From Armatimonadota bacterium (lineage in GTDB: Bacteria > Armatimonadota > Fimbriimonadia > Fimbriimonadales > GBS-DC), in the NCBI GenBank assembly GCA_023511915.1, contig JAIMAN010000017.1, positions 1-47,056 of the forward strand: a stretch of 47,056 bases of DNA, in the 5' to 3' direction. Position numbers and translations under genes: made by a program. Below, one piece after another: positions 8,141 to 16,194 of the stretch (its first letter is position 1; every line of letters starts with the position of its first letter). Below the pieces are notes generated by a model. It had not been told where the DNA came from. It did no database searches and saw nothing but the letters and a program-made list of their open reading frames with translations.

Positions 8141-8956
8141 ATGCGTTGGACAACATGTGTGGCGTTGTGCCTGACAACTGTGCTGGGCTGGGCGGAAACG
8201 GAGATCTTTCTGGCGACGCTGGCGCAGTTCGACCCCGACGGGGGCAAGATTATTCTTAGGCGCACGGGCAAGCCCGACATGAACGCAACGCTGCACAAAA
8301 AGCCGCGCCTGTGGCTGAACAAGCAGCCCGCCGACATCGAGCAGTTTCGGCAATTAGAGGGCAAGCAGGTGATGGCGCGGGTCAGCGTCGGCACGCAGGT
8401 GCGCCCCGTCGTGCGCGAGATGGCAGACCCCGACACTTGGAAGTGGCTCGAAAAAGTGCGCCGCGGCATTGTCAAAGGCACGCTCGTCGGCGTGGAGGAC
8501 AACTACCTCATCTTCGAGTTCCCCGATAAGACGCGCTTCGCCTACAAGTTCACCCCGAAAACGCGCTTCGAGCGCGACGGCACGCCCGCCACGATTGAAG
8601 ACTTCGCCATCGGCGAGACGCTCTACTTCGCCCCGCGCCTGCTGTCGAACCTCGATACGATGCTGCTGTCGGTCAGCAACACCGAGAAGGACGCCAACAT
8701 CGGACGCGAGCGTACCCTGCCCTCCCTGCAGGGCACCATCCAGAGCATCGACCGCCAGAAAAAGATTCTCAAGGTGCTGACCCGCGCGGGCGACCTGCGC
8801 GAGATCCGCTACGACGAGAACACCGAGTTCACCTTCAAGGGCAAGCCCGTGAAGGTGGAGCAGATTAAGCCGCCTGCACGGGCAACGATTCACCGCACCC
8901 GTGACGAAGAGGGCAACGACTACGCCCGCAAGGTGACGATTCAGCCGAATCAGTAG
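8141..8956 (+). CDS. Secreted protein of unknown function
   Basis: I do not recognise a family. The 271-residue product starts with a signal peptide (MRWTTCVALCLTTVLGWAE) and continues as a beta-rich, charged protein. Similar segments recur (FDPDGGKIILRRTGKPDMN; GVEDNYLIFEFPDKTRF; IDRQKKILKVLTRAGD; VEQIKPPARATIHR), each pairing a hydrophobic strand with a 'no functional value' comment-like loop, which suggests repeated small beta-barrel units of the kind seen in periplasmic OB-like or DUF5666-like proteins. This is a structural guess only. The ATG at 8141 was chosen because the signal peptide begins there; codons upstream in this frame do not look like protein. Confidence 0.7.
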   Translation: MRWTTCVALCLTTVLGWAETEIFLATLAQFDPDGGKIILRRTGKPDMNATLHKKPRLWLNKQPADIEQFRQLEGKQVMARVSVGTQVRPVVREMADPDTWKWLEKVRRGIVKGTLVGVEDNYLIFEFPDKTRFAYKFTPKTRFERDGTPATIEDFAIGETLYFAPRLLSNLDTMLLSVSNTEKDANIGRERTLPSLQGTIQSIDRQKKILKVLTRAGDLREIRYDENTEFTFKGKPVKVEQIKPPARATIHRTRDEEGNDYARKVTIQPNQ

Positions 8957-9021
8957 GCGAGAAGACCAACCGCAAGACGCTTGTCGTGGACGCCAGCGTG
9001 ATAGCCGACTGGCTGTCATAA
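8957..9021 (+). pseudogene. Possible remnant of a VapC-type PIN-domain gene
   Basis: In the frame ending with TAA at 9019-9021 the bases encode LVVDASVIADWLS, a very good match to the first strand and helix of PIN-domain ribonucleases, including the first acidic residue (Asp in VVDAS). No start codon precedes it, and the frame stops exactly where the MITE-like element begins. No later PIN motif follows the element. With only 13 recognisable residues this could be chance. Confidence 0.4.
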
Positions 9022-9162
9022 TACCAATCGCCAAGCCAAAGTTCACAAAAATAGCAGTTAATGACCCCCCTCCTTAAGGTTCCCCCTGCTTGCATGGGGA
9101 ACCTTAAGGAGGGGGTCTTCAATCTCGCTTGTTTTTGTAAATTGTGTCTCCGCGATTGGTAT
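9021..9162. mobile_element. MITE-like element, complete copy 1
   Basis: The 142-bp element has terminal inverted repeats ATACCAATCG and CGATTGGTAT and long imperfect inverted arms that pair through a central CCCCCTCCTTAAGGTTCCCC...GGGGAACCTTAAGGAGGGGG stem. It has no coding capacity. Three other copies or part copies in the window share the arms (AAAACAAG, TTGA, CTTAAGG). TA lies immediately outside CCAATCG/CGATTGG, as for TA-targeting IS630/Tc1-like elements (inference). Confidence 0.8.
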
Positions 9163-9198
9163 TTGTCCCCCTGTGCCGCAACAGGCGAAGCGGATTAT

Positions 9199-9251
9199 GG
9201 AGTGCGGAAGCGGAGCTTCCGCCCACGCTGAAGCTAACGCTTCAGCACTCC
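9199..9251. repeat. Hairpin-pair repeat (family A)
   Basis: This 53-bp unit begins GGAGTGCGGAAGCG and ends GCTTCAGCACTCC. It is nearly identical to the copy inside tilS (6369-6420) in reverse orientation. It is followed after 20 bases by a family B repeat, and the same A-then-B order occurs at 17631-17763. Confidence 0.88.
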
Positions 9252-9271
9252 AAACAGGTCAGCGCAAGGCT

Positions 9272-9406
9272 CACCCCTCTCCCACGAGGTGGAGAGGGTC
9301 TGGGGGTGAGGGTGAAAGAAGCGTGCGCTCCCTGCGAACAGCGAACCCAAGCGATGTACCCTTATCAGCTGGAGGTGAGGGCGAAAAAGTGCGCTCCCCC
9401 TGCAGG
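9272..9406. repeat. Family B repeat plus a truncated second copy
   Basis: Bases 9272-9363 hold a palindromic start (CCCCTCTCCCAC/GTGGAGAGG), then CTGGGGGTGAGGG, and a conserved tail through CGTGCGCTC and AACAGCGAACCCAAG to GTACCCTT. The about 92-bp unit is closely similar to 17672-17763. Bases 9371-9406 (GGTGAGGGCGAAAAAGTGCG...) repeat only the middle of the unit. The stretch 8957-9412 holds no gene apart from the possible PIN remnant. Confidence 0.8.
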
Positions 9407-9412
9407 AAACCG

Positions 9413-11023
9413 ATGATTACGGCGAATCTCCTGTCTATGCACCTCATCTACGGCGCACCAATCTACACCTTTTGGGACAAGCAACCGCTGGCGGAGGCGA
9501 TGGTTGTGCGCGAGGGGCGCATCGTGGCGGTGGGCGCACGAGACGACCTCGCCGCCCGCTACCCCGACGCGAAGCGCGTCATAGTAGACGGCGAAGCCAT
9601 CACGCCCGCCTTCAACGACTGTCACATGCACATCCTGCCGCTGGGGATTGACCTCGGCAAGGCAGACTTGCGCGGCTGCACCAGCATCGCTGAGATTCAA
9701 GCGCGGCTCCGCGCGTGGATGGACACCCACCCCGACGCGCCTTGGATTTTGGGGCGCGCCTACGACCAGAACCTGCTGCCCGACGGCAAGCACCTCACGC
9801 GCCACGAGTTGGACGCCGTGTGCGCCGACCGCCCGATCTACCTCAACCATGTGAGCAAGCACGGCGCAGCGGCGAACTCGCGCGCGCTGCAACTGGCAGG
9901 CATCACCCGCGACACGCCCGACCCCGACGACGGCGTGATTGTGCGCGACGCCGACGGCGAGCCGACAGGCATCCTGCTGGAGAGCGCGGCGAACCTCGTC
10001 TCGCGCCATATCCCCAAGCCCACGCAGGCGGAGTTGGTGCAAGCGGTGCATCGCGCCTGCAACGACCTCGCGCGGCGCGGCATCCTGGCTGCCAGCGACG
10101 CCGCCACAGGCTGGCACGACTTGGAAGCCGAACTCGCCGCCTACGCGCAGGCACTCACGGAAGGCGCGCCCGTGCGCATGACGCTGATGCCCCTGTACGG
10201 CGCGGCGCAACGCGCAGGTTGGCTGGAGCAGCCCGAGCAGGCGGGCGAGGCGACAGGCTTCCGCCCGCAACCGCCCAGCCCGCACCCCGACCTGCGCTGG
10301 GGCGCGGTCAAACTCTTCGCCGACGGCGCGTTCACCACCCGTACCGCCGCCCTGCGCCAACCCTACGCTGACACGCCCACCACAGGCGTGCTGATGTACG
10401 AACCCGACGACCTCATCAAGCGCATCGTGACCGTCCACCGCGCGGGCTGGCAATGCGCCGTGCATGCGATTGGCGACCGCGCGATCGAACTCGTGTTGCA
10501 GGGCTATCGGCGCGCGCTGGAGGCGTACCCGCGCCCACACCACCGCCACCGCATCGAACACGCGATGCTGATGGCGGACGACCTGCTGGCAGAGATGCAG
10601 GCGTTGGGCGTGGTGGTTGTGCCGCAGCCAGAGTTTCTGTGGTGGCTGACGGGCGCGTACCTGAAGGGGCTGGGCGAGCGCGCCGTGTCGCTGATGCCGT
10701 TCCGCAGTTGGCTGCGGGCGGGCGTCGCGCTGGGCTTCAGTTCCGACCAGCCCGTCGTGCCAGGCGAGCCGATTCTGGGCTGGCGCGCCGCCGTGACGCG
10801 CACCAGCCGCGACGGAACTTGCCTGAACCCCGACGAGGCGTTAGACCCGCTGACCGCGCTGCAGATGTTCACTGTCGGCGCGGCGTATGCGACCTGCGAC
10901 GACGCCATCGGCAGCCTCGCGCCTGGCAAACAGGCGCGCTTTATGGCGCTGTCCCACCCGCCCGAACAGATTGCCGACGCCGACATGCAGATCGTCGCAA
11001 CCAGCTGGGAAGTGCTAAGCTAA
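9413..11023 (+). CDS. YtcJ-like metal-dependent amidohydrolase
   Basis: The 536-residue protein is an amidohydrolase family 3 (YtcJ/exoenzyme-like) enzyme: an N-terminal strand region with MVVREGRIVAVGA, the HxH metal motif in FNDCHMHI, HAIGDRAIE, HRIEHAML and the late FSSDQPV aspartate motif, then DALDPLTALQMFTVGAAYA near the C-terminus. The natural substrate of this family is generally unknown. The frame is open back to 9173, but those 80 codons are repeat DNA, so I place the start at ATG 9413; ATG 9437 is also possible. Confidence 0.88.
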   Translation: MITANLLSMHLIYGAPIYTFWDKQPLAEAMVVREGRIVAVGARDDLAARYPDAKRVIVDGEAITPAFNDCHMHILPLGIDLGKADLRGCTSIAEIQARLRAWMDTHPDAPWILGRAYDQNLLPDGKHLTRHELDAVCADRPIYLNHVSKHGAAANSRALQLAGITRDTPDPDDGVIVRDADGEPTGILLESAANLVSRHIPKPTQAELVQAVHRACNDLARRGILAASDAATGWHDLEAELAAYAQALTEGAPVRMTLMPLYGAAQRAGWLEQPEQAGEATGFRPQPPSPHPDLRWGAVKLFADGAFTTRTAALRQPYADTPTTGVLMYEPDDLIKRIVTVHRAGWQCAVHAIGDRAIELVLQGYRRALEAYPRPHHRHRIEHAMLMADDLLAEMQALGVVVVPQPEFLWWLTGAYLKGLGERAVSLMPFRSWLRAGVALGFSSDQPVVPGEPILGWRAAVTRTSRDGTCLNPDEALDPLTALQMFTVGAAYATCDDAIGSLAPGKQARFMALSHPPEQIADADMQIVATSWEVLS

Positions 11024-11040
11024 ACATCGCGCCCGCCCCC

Positions 11041-11070
11041 TTGACAACCGCGCACGGGGTCGGGTATACT
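11041..11070 (+). promoter_or_regulatory. Consensus-like sigma-70 promoter for the cytochrome c gene
   Basis: TTGACA at 11041-11046 is followed after 18 bases by TATACT at 11065-11070. The ATG is at 11119, so unlike most genes here this one has a leader of about 40 nt. The leader contains GTCAACT...AGTTGAC (about 11079-11105), which can form a hairpin just before the Shine-Dalgarno AAGGAGG. Confidence 0.75.
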
Positions 11071-11118
11071 CTACCCAGTCAACTAATCTGGTCTAATGAG
11101 TTGACAAGGAGGCTTGCG

Positions 11119-11592
11119 ATGCGAGTGCGTTGGAATCTTGTTGCGCTGAGTGCGCTGACGATAGCGTCTGCGGCGTGGTTAGCGGCGTGCGGGAACCAGA
11201 GCGCGCCAGCAACCAACGGCGCGGGCGAGACCGCCACAAAGCCCGCCGAGACCAAACCTGCCGCCGTCACAGACTCCGAAGCCGCGAAGGGTAAACTCGT
11301 CTTCCTGCAAACGGGCTGCAACGCCTGCCATATGAACTCCGCCGTGGGCAATCAGTATCCCGACCTGCGCGGGCTGTACGGCGCGGAGGTCAAACTCAAG
11401 GACGGCAAGACGGTCATCGCCGACGAAGCATACCTGCGCGAGTCAATCGTGAACCCCAACAAGCAGATCGTCGCAGGCTACCCGCCCACGATGCCGCCCT
11501 ACGGCTACCTGAAAGAGGAGCAGCTCAATCAACTGATTGCCTACATCAAGTCGCTCAAGGACGAGAAACCCGAATACACGAAGAAGGAGTAG
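11119..11592 (+). CDS. Cytochrome c lipoprotein, CoxII-type heme domain
   Basis: The 157-residue product has a lipoprotein signal (LAAC at about residues 19-22), a Thr/Pro/Ala linker, and one class I cytochrome c domain with CNACH heme attachment (about residues 77-81) and a likely Met ligand in PTMPPYG. The order ADEAYLRESIVNPNKQIVAGY, MPPYGYLKEEQLNQLIAYIKSL closely resembles the heme domain at the C-terminus of subunit II of caa3-type oxidases, but no oxidase subunit is nearby. It is probably an anchored electron carrier at the outer face of the cytoplasmic membrane. AAGGAGG at 11106-11112 fixes the start. Confidence 0.88.
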   Translation: MRVRWNLVALSALTIASAAWLAACGNQSAPATNGAGETATKPAETKPAAVTDSEAAKGKLVFLQTGCNACHMNSAVGNQYPDLRGLYGAEVKLKDGKTVIADEAYLRESIVNPNKQIVAGYPPTMPPYGYLKEEQLNQLIAYIKSLKDEKPEYTKKE

Positions 11593-11615
11593 CGCCGTCG
11601 GGTATCCTTTCGGCT

Positions 11616-13229
11616 ATGGAAGCGACGACGCGCCATACAGGGGCGTTCCTGATGCGAACGCCCGACGCACTCTTTACGCCCGAACGGTTCGACGCCGAAT
11701 CGCGCCAGATGGCGGACGCTACGGAACGCTTCGTGCGCGAGCAGGTCGCCCCGTATGTCAAGCGGCTGGAACACGGCGAACCTGCCCAGATGCGCGAGAT
11801 TCTCATCGACGCCGCGATGCTGGGGCTGCTGGGCATCGATATTCCCCCTGAGTTCGGCGGGCTGGGACTGCCGAAGCCCACCTCCGCGCTGATTACCGAG
11901 AAGACCGCGCTGCAGCCGTCGTTCGCCGTGTCGCACGCCGTGCATACCAGCGTCGGCAGCCTGCCCCTGCTGCTGTTTGGCACGGAGGCGCAGCAACGCC
12001 ACTACCTGCCGAAACTGACCGCAGGCGAATACATCGGCGCATACGCGCTCACGGAACCCGACGCAGGCTCCGACGCGCTCGCAGGACGCACCCGCGCCGA
12101 ACGACACGGCGATTCCTACCGCATCACGGGCAACAAAATCTGGATTACGAACGCAGGCTTCGCCGATCTGTTCGTAACCTTCGCGAAGGTGGACGGCGAA
12201 CGGTTCACGGCGTTTCTGGTGGAACGCGCGCCGGGCTTGCGCGTGGAGCGCGAGGAGCATAAACTGGGACTACACGGCTCGTCCACCTGCCGCGTGGTGT
12301 ACGAGGGGGTCGTCGTGCCCGCTGCCAATCGGCTGGGCGATGAGGGCGAGGGGGCATATGTTGCGCTGTATACGCTGAATCTGGGGCGGTTCAAAATCGG
12401 CGCGGCGGCGTTGGGCATCGCCAAAGAGGCGTGGCGCATCGGACGCGACTACGCCCGCGAACGCACGCAGTTCGGACGCCCCATCATCGAGTACCCGCTC
12501 ATGTGGCGCAAACTCGCGTGGGGCGCGACGCTGATGCACGCCGTCGAGAGCGCGACCTACCGCCTCGCCGACGACTTGGAGCAGGCGTTCCGAGCGGAGG
12601 GGACAGACCGTCAGCAGGTGTGGCGCGCCGCTGCTGCGGAGTACGCCGCCGAGTGCGCCCTCCTCAAAGTCGCCTCGACCGAAGCCCTGCACCAGATTGT
12701 CGACGATGCCCTGCAGATTCACGGCGGCTACGGCTACAGCGAGGAGTACCCCATCGCCGCGCTCTATCGCGATACGCGCGTGAACCGCATCTACGAGGGC
12801 ACGAACGAAATCAACCGCCTGAACTTGGTGGAGCGGCTGGAGTACGCTTTGCGCAAGGGGCTGTGGACGCCCCAACCGACGGGCGCGCCTGCCACTGATA
12901 CAGTGGAAGCGACGCTGCAGACGCTGCGCGGGCTGTGCAGCGACGCGCTGCGCGGGCTGGCGCCGCATCCTGAGCCGCCGCAAGCAATGGTGGAGCCGCT
13001 CGCCGACGCGCTGATTGCGCTCTACCTGCTTGATTCCGCCCACGCACGCGCGCAGCAGACGCAGCAGCCTGCGCACCAAGCGATGGTCGCGCTGTACCAC
13101 GAGCATGTGCGCCGTCAACTCGCGGGCTGGTCAGCAGACCTCTCGCCGCTTGTGGGGCGTGCGCCCATAACAGTCGAAGCGCAGCCGCTCGCGCCGCTGT
13201 ATGAGGGCGTGTGGGAGGCTCTACAGTAG
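11616..13229 (+). CDS. Acyl-CoA dehydrogenase with C-terminal extension
   Basis: This FAD enzyme introduces the alpha,beta double bond in fatty acyl-CoA beta-oxidation. Visible motifs are YALTEPDAGSDA, KIWITNAGFADLFVTFAKV (FAD/substrate region), LQIHGGYGYSEEYP and RVNRIYEGTNEINRL, whose Glu is the usual catalytic base. At 537 residues it has about 130 extra C-terminal residues, like VLCAD/ACAD9-type and Bacillus FadE-type enzymes. TATCCT at 11603-11608, 7 nt before the ATG, may be its own promoter; it otherwise follows the cytochrome gene by 23 bases. No electron-transfer flavoprotein gene is nearby. Confidence 0.93.
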   Translation: MEATTRHTGAFLMRTPDALFTPERFDAESRQMADATERFVREQVAPYVKRLEHGEPAQMREILIDAAMLGLLGIDIPPEFGGLGLPKPTSALITEKTALQPSFAVSHAVHTSVGSLPLLLFGTEAQQRHYLPKLTAGEYIGAYALTEPDAGSDALAGRTRAERHGDSYRITGNKIWITNAGFADLFVTFAKVDGERFTAFLVERAPGLRVEREEHKLGLHGSSTCRVVYEGVVVPAANRLGDEGEGAYVALYTLNLGRFKIGAAALGIAKEAWRIGRDYARERTQFGRPIIEYPLMWRKLAWGATLMHAVESATYRLADDLEQAFRAEGTDRQQVWRAAAAEYAAECALLKVASTEALHQIVDDALQIHGGYGYSEEYPIAALYRDTRVNRIYEGTNEINRLNLVERLEYALRKGLWTPQPTGAPATDTVEATLQTLRGLCSDALRGLAPHPEPPQAMVEPLADALIALYLLDSAHARAQQTQQPAHQAMVALYHEHVRRQLAGWSADLSPLVGRAPITVEAQPLAPLYEGVWEALQ

Positions 13230-13236
13230 TGTAGGC

Positions 13237-14661
13237 TCACCCCATTCGCCAAAGCGTGCCTTGTGGCGTGTCTTCCAAGATAATCCCGACGGCTTTCAGG
13301 TCGTCGCGGATGCGGTCGGCGAGGTCGTACAGCTTGCGGCTGCGCAGCTCCTGTCGCCACGCAATCACGCAGCGCATCAGCTGTTCCAGCGTCTCGCTCT
13401 GTGCGGTGTCGGGCGCGTGCAGCGAGATGCCCAGCACCGTTTCCATCATCCACTGCAGGGCGTTTAGCAGACCCGCGAGTTCGGCAAGCGTTTCGGGTTG
13501 CGCCGCTTGTTCGGGCGCGTTCAGGCGCGTGTTGATTTCGCGCACGACCTCGAACGCGGCGGCAATCGCCTGCGCGGTGTTGAAGTCGTGGTTCATCGCG
13601 TCGCGGAACTGCTGGCGGTACGGCTCAGCGACGGTAGGGTCGGGCGGTGCGCCGCCGCGCTCGCGCAAAAACGCCGTCGCCCGCTGGTACGCCGTGCGCA
13701 CCCGCTCCAACGCCGACTTCGCCTCGTCTAACCGCTCATACGAGAACTCCAACGGCGTGCGGTAATGCACCGTCAGCAGGAAGTACCGAATCACGGCAGG
13801 CTCGTACTGCTGGCGCAACTCGCGGATGGGCACGACCAGCCCTGTGGACTTGGACATCTTCTCTTGGCGCAACCGCACAGGTCCCCAGTGCAGCCAGTAG
13901 CGGGCGAACGGCTGCTCGCAGTGCAGGTACGCCTCCGATTGCGCGATTTCGTTCTCGTGATGCGGGAAAATCAGATCCATCCCGCCCGCGTGGATGTCGA
14001 ACGCCGCGCCGAGATACTTCAGGCTCAGCGCGGAGCATTCGATGTGCCAGCCTGGACGCCCCTTGCCCCACGGACTGTCCCATGCGGGTTCGCCGGTCTT
14101 GGCGGCTTTCCACAGCGCGAAGTCTTCGGGGTTGCGCTTGCGCTCGTCGACTTCAACGCGCGCGCCCGCCTGCATCTCCTCCACGCTGCGCCCCGACAAC
14201 TTGCCGTATTCGGGGAACTTGTTCACCTCGAAGTAGACATCGCCGTCCACCACATAGGCGTAGCCGTCGTCCACCAAGCGTTGCACCATCTCGATGATGG
14301 CGTCCATGTTCTCGGTGACCTTCACGAATCGGGGCAGGCGCACGCCCAGCGCCTCGGCGTCTTCGATATACATCTGGCTGTATTTGCGGGCGACTTCGGT
14401 GGTGGGGATGCCCTCCTCGTGGGCGCGGCGGATGATTTTGTCGTCGATGTCGGTGAAGTTCTGCACGAAGTCCACTTGGTAGCCGAGTTGCTCCAGCCAC
14501 CGTTGCACGATGTCCATCACGACGACGCCGCGCATGTGCCCCACATGCGCAGGGGCTTGCGGGGTCAGCCCGCAGGCGTACATCGCGACCTTGCCCGCCT
14601 CGCGCGGGGTGAACGGCTCCTCACGGCGCGTCAGCGTGTTGTAGATGACCAGCTCCGCCAT
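13237..14661 (-). CDS. cysS: Cysteinyl-tRNA synthetase
   Basis: The 474-residue protein has the class I signature motifs HVGHMRG (HIGH-type, residues about 39-45) and EKMSKS, plus the cysteine-specific zinc ligands in YACGLT, GWHIECSA and FPHHENE. Length and order are standard. The C-terminal anticodon-binding part runs to the stop. A TATAAT box at 14676-14671 is 9 nt before the ATG, suggesting a leaderless mRNA. The 3' end faces the acyl-CoA dehydrogenase gene with 7 bases between them. Confidence 0.97.
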   Translation of the reverse strand: MAELVIYNTLTRREEPFTPREAGKVAMYACGLTPQAPAHVGHMRGVVVMDIVQRWLEQLGYQVDFVQNFTDIDDKIIRRAHEEGIPTTEVARKYSQMYIEDAEALGVRLPRFVKVTENMDAIIEMVQRLVDDGYAYVVDGDVYFEVNKFPEYGKLSGRSVEEMQAGARVEVDERKRNPEDFALWKAAKTGEPAWDSPWGKGRPGWHIECSALSLKYLGAAFDIHAGGMDLIFPHHENEIAQSEAYLHCEQPFARYWLHWGPVRLRQEKMSKSTGLVVPIRELRQQYEPAVIRYFLLTVHYRTPLEFSYERLDEAKSALERVRTAYQRATAFLRERGGAPPDPTVAEPYRQQFRDAMNHDFNTAQAIAAAFEVVREINTRLNAPEQAAQPETLAELAGLLNALQWMMETVLGISLHAPDTAQSETLEQLMRCVIAWRQELRSRKLYDLADRIRDDLKAVGIILEDTPQGTLWRMG

Positions 14662-14670
14662 ACCGCGCCG

Positions 14671-14676
14671 ATTATA
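14671..14676 (-). promoter_or_regulatory. -10 box for cysS
   Basis: TATAAT on the minus strand, in GGGTATAATCGG, lies 9 nt before the cysS start codon. Confidence 0.6.
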
Positions 14677-14743
14677 CCCGTAGCCGTGCGAGTTTTGGGC
14701 GCATGCCCGTATTCACGCGGAAAGGAAGCGCAAGCGAAGGGGG

Positions 14744-14883
14744 CATAATCCAGTTAGGCGCGGGGGAAACCCCGAGCGGGAGGCGCTGCTTAGGCGGCGG
14801 ATGAATTGAACGACTCTCATCAGCACCGTCCAGCGCCACCGCCACACCCCCTGCGGCGCAGCGTTTCCGCAGGGGGATTTTTT
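14744..14883 (+). ncRNA. Candidate structured small RNA ending in an intrinsic terminator
   Basis: No plus-strand gene lies upstream of the terminator at 14847-14883, so something else must be transcribed into it. Upstream there is a CATAAT box (14744-14749). Then come a GGGG-GAAA-CCCC hairpin near 14763, an outer stem GGCGCTG (about 14782) with CAGCGCC (about 14831), and an inner GATGA/TCATC stem. I found no match to 6S, SRP, tmRNA, RNase P or riboswitch cores I know. The start is uncertain and the RNA itself is inferred. Confidence 0.45.
14847..14883 (+). terminator. Strong intrinsic terminator, plus strand
   Basis: CCCCCTGCGG (14847-14856) and CCGCAGGGGG (14867-14876) form a perfect 10-bp stem with a 10-base loop, followed by a six-T run at 14878-14883. 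The T-run is on the plus-strand side only, while both flanking protein genes are on the minus strand. Confidence 0.85.
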
Positions 14884-14893
14884 AAAGCGTAGC

Positions 14894-14923
14894 GAGAGGC
14901 GGGTGGGGAGGAACCCGCCTCTC
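14894..14923. terminator. 11-bp hairpin, possible carA terminator
   Basis: GAGAGGCGGGT (14894-14904) pairs perfectly with ACCCGCCTCTC (14913-14923). On the minus strand it lies downstream of carA but is followed only by GCTACGCTTT, so the U-tract is weak. The rest of the gap to 15054 shows nothing I can name. Confidence 0.45.
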
Positions 14924-15054
14924 CAGGGGTAGGGGAGGTGCGACCAAGTTGATCAGGAGGTTCAAAGGTCAACCTGTACCCTGTCGCCACTGGGAATTAT
15001 CGGCAGGGCATCTGGAAATCTTTAGGGGGTTAGCGCAGCCACTGGGCGTGCACT

Positions 15055-16167
15055 TCACCGATTGGGCAGCTCCATCAGCGCGAGGAACTCGTTGAAAAAC
15101 GGGCGGCTGTCCCACGGTCCGGGCGCGGCTTCAGGGTGGTACTGCAGCGTGATGACGCGCAGGTCGCGATGGCGCACGCCCTCCACCGTGCCGTCGTTGA
15201 GGTTGATGTGCGTCAGCTCCAGCCCTGTGCCCGCCAGACTGTCGCGGTCTACCGCGTAGCCGTGATTTTGCGAAGTGATGTCCACGCGCCCCGTCAGCAG
15301 GTTCTTCACAGGGTGATTGCCCCCGCGATGCCCGAACTTGAGTTTGTAGGTGCGCGCCCCCAACGCCAAACTCACCAACTGGTTGCCCAAGCAGATGCCC
15401 GCCATCGGAACCTTGCCGAGAAGTTCACGCACGGTGGCAATCACGGGCTGCAGACGGGCAGGGTCGCCCGGACCTGGCGAGAGCAGCACCCCGTCGGGCT
15501 GATATGCTAGTATCTGCTCGGCGGTCGCCGTCGCGGGCAGGATCATCGAGCGCACGCCGAGGCTCGCCAATCGGCGCGGGATGTTCCACTTGACCCCGCA
15601 GTCCAGAATCACCACGCGCTTGCGGTAGCGGTCGTCGGGCGCATCAATCGGTTCCATCCCGTTGTAGCCCCACTTGTAGGGTTCGGGCGTCGTGACGCGA
15701 TACACGAAGTCCTCCTCGTCGTAGCGCGGGACGGTCTGCAGGCGGTGCAGCGCTTCGTTGGGCGTCTCGTCGGTGGTGATGGTCGCCATCATCACGCCAT
15801 AATAGCGCACACGCAGCGTCACGGCGCGGGTGTCCACCCCGCTAATCGCCACGACCCCGCGCGCGGCAAGGTAGTCGTGCAACGCGGCGCGCGCCCGCCA
15901 GTTGGAGGGCGTCTCGCACGCCTCGCGCACCACAAAGCCCGCCGCCTGCGCACGGCGCGACTCGTCGCTCTCGTCGTTCACCCCGTAGTTGCCGATTAGC
16001 GGGTAGGTCATCAGCACGATTTGCCCTGCATAGGAGGGGTCGGTGAGGATCTCCTGATAGCCCGTCATGCTGGTGGTGAACACCAGCTCGCCTGTGGCGC
16101 GTCCCGTCGCGCCCAGCGCCTCGCCCGCGAACACGCTGCCGTCTTCCAGCACCAGATACGCCTGCAT
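15055..16167 (-). CDS. carA: Carbamoyl-phosphate synthase small (glutaminase) subunit
   Basis: CarA hydrolyses glutamine and passes ammonia to the large subunit for carbamoyl phosphate, which feeds pyrimidine and arginine synthesis. The N-terminal CPSase_sm_chain domain starts at AYLVLEDGSVFAGEALG. The C-terminal class I amidotransferase has LLSPGPGDP, the nucleophile in AGICLGNQL and the His/Glu pair in LQYHPEA. At 370 residues it is full length. carB is not in the window. The upstream LptD-like gene ends 28 bases before this start, so they may be co-transcribed. Confidence 0.97.
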   Translation of the reverse strand: MQAYLVLEDGSVFAGEALGATGRATGELVFTTSMTGYQEILTDPSYAGQIVLMTYPLIGNYGVNDESDESRRAQAAGFVVREACETPSNWRARAALHDYLAARGVVAISGVDTRAVTLRVRYYGVMMATITTDETPNEALHRLQTVPRYDEEDFVYRVTTPEPYKWGYNGMEPIDAPDDRYRKRVVILDCGVKWNIPRRLASLGVRSMILPATATAEQILAYQPDGVLLSPGPGDPARLQPVIATVRELLGKVPMAGICLGNQLVSLALGARTYKLKFGHRGGNHPVKNLLTGRVDITSQNHGYAVDRDSLAGTGLELTHINLNDGTVEGVRHRDLRVITLQYHPEAAPGPWDSRPFFNEFLALMELPNR

Positions 16168-16194
16168 GCGCCGAAAAGTATACCTTGTGGGGGA

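Noticed and set aside
9173-9412. An 80-codon N-terminal extension of the amidohydrolase
   Set aside because: These codons are A and B repeats only. Unlike in the LptD-like gene there is no signal peptide or domain before them that would show they are translated.
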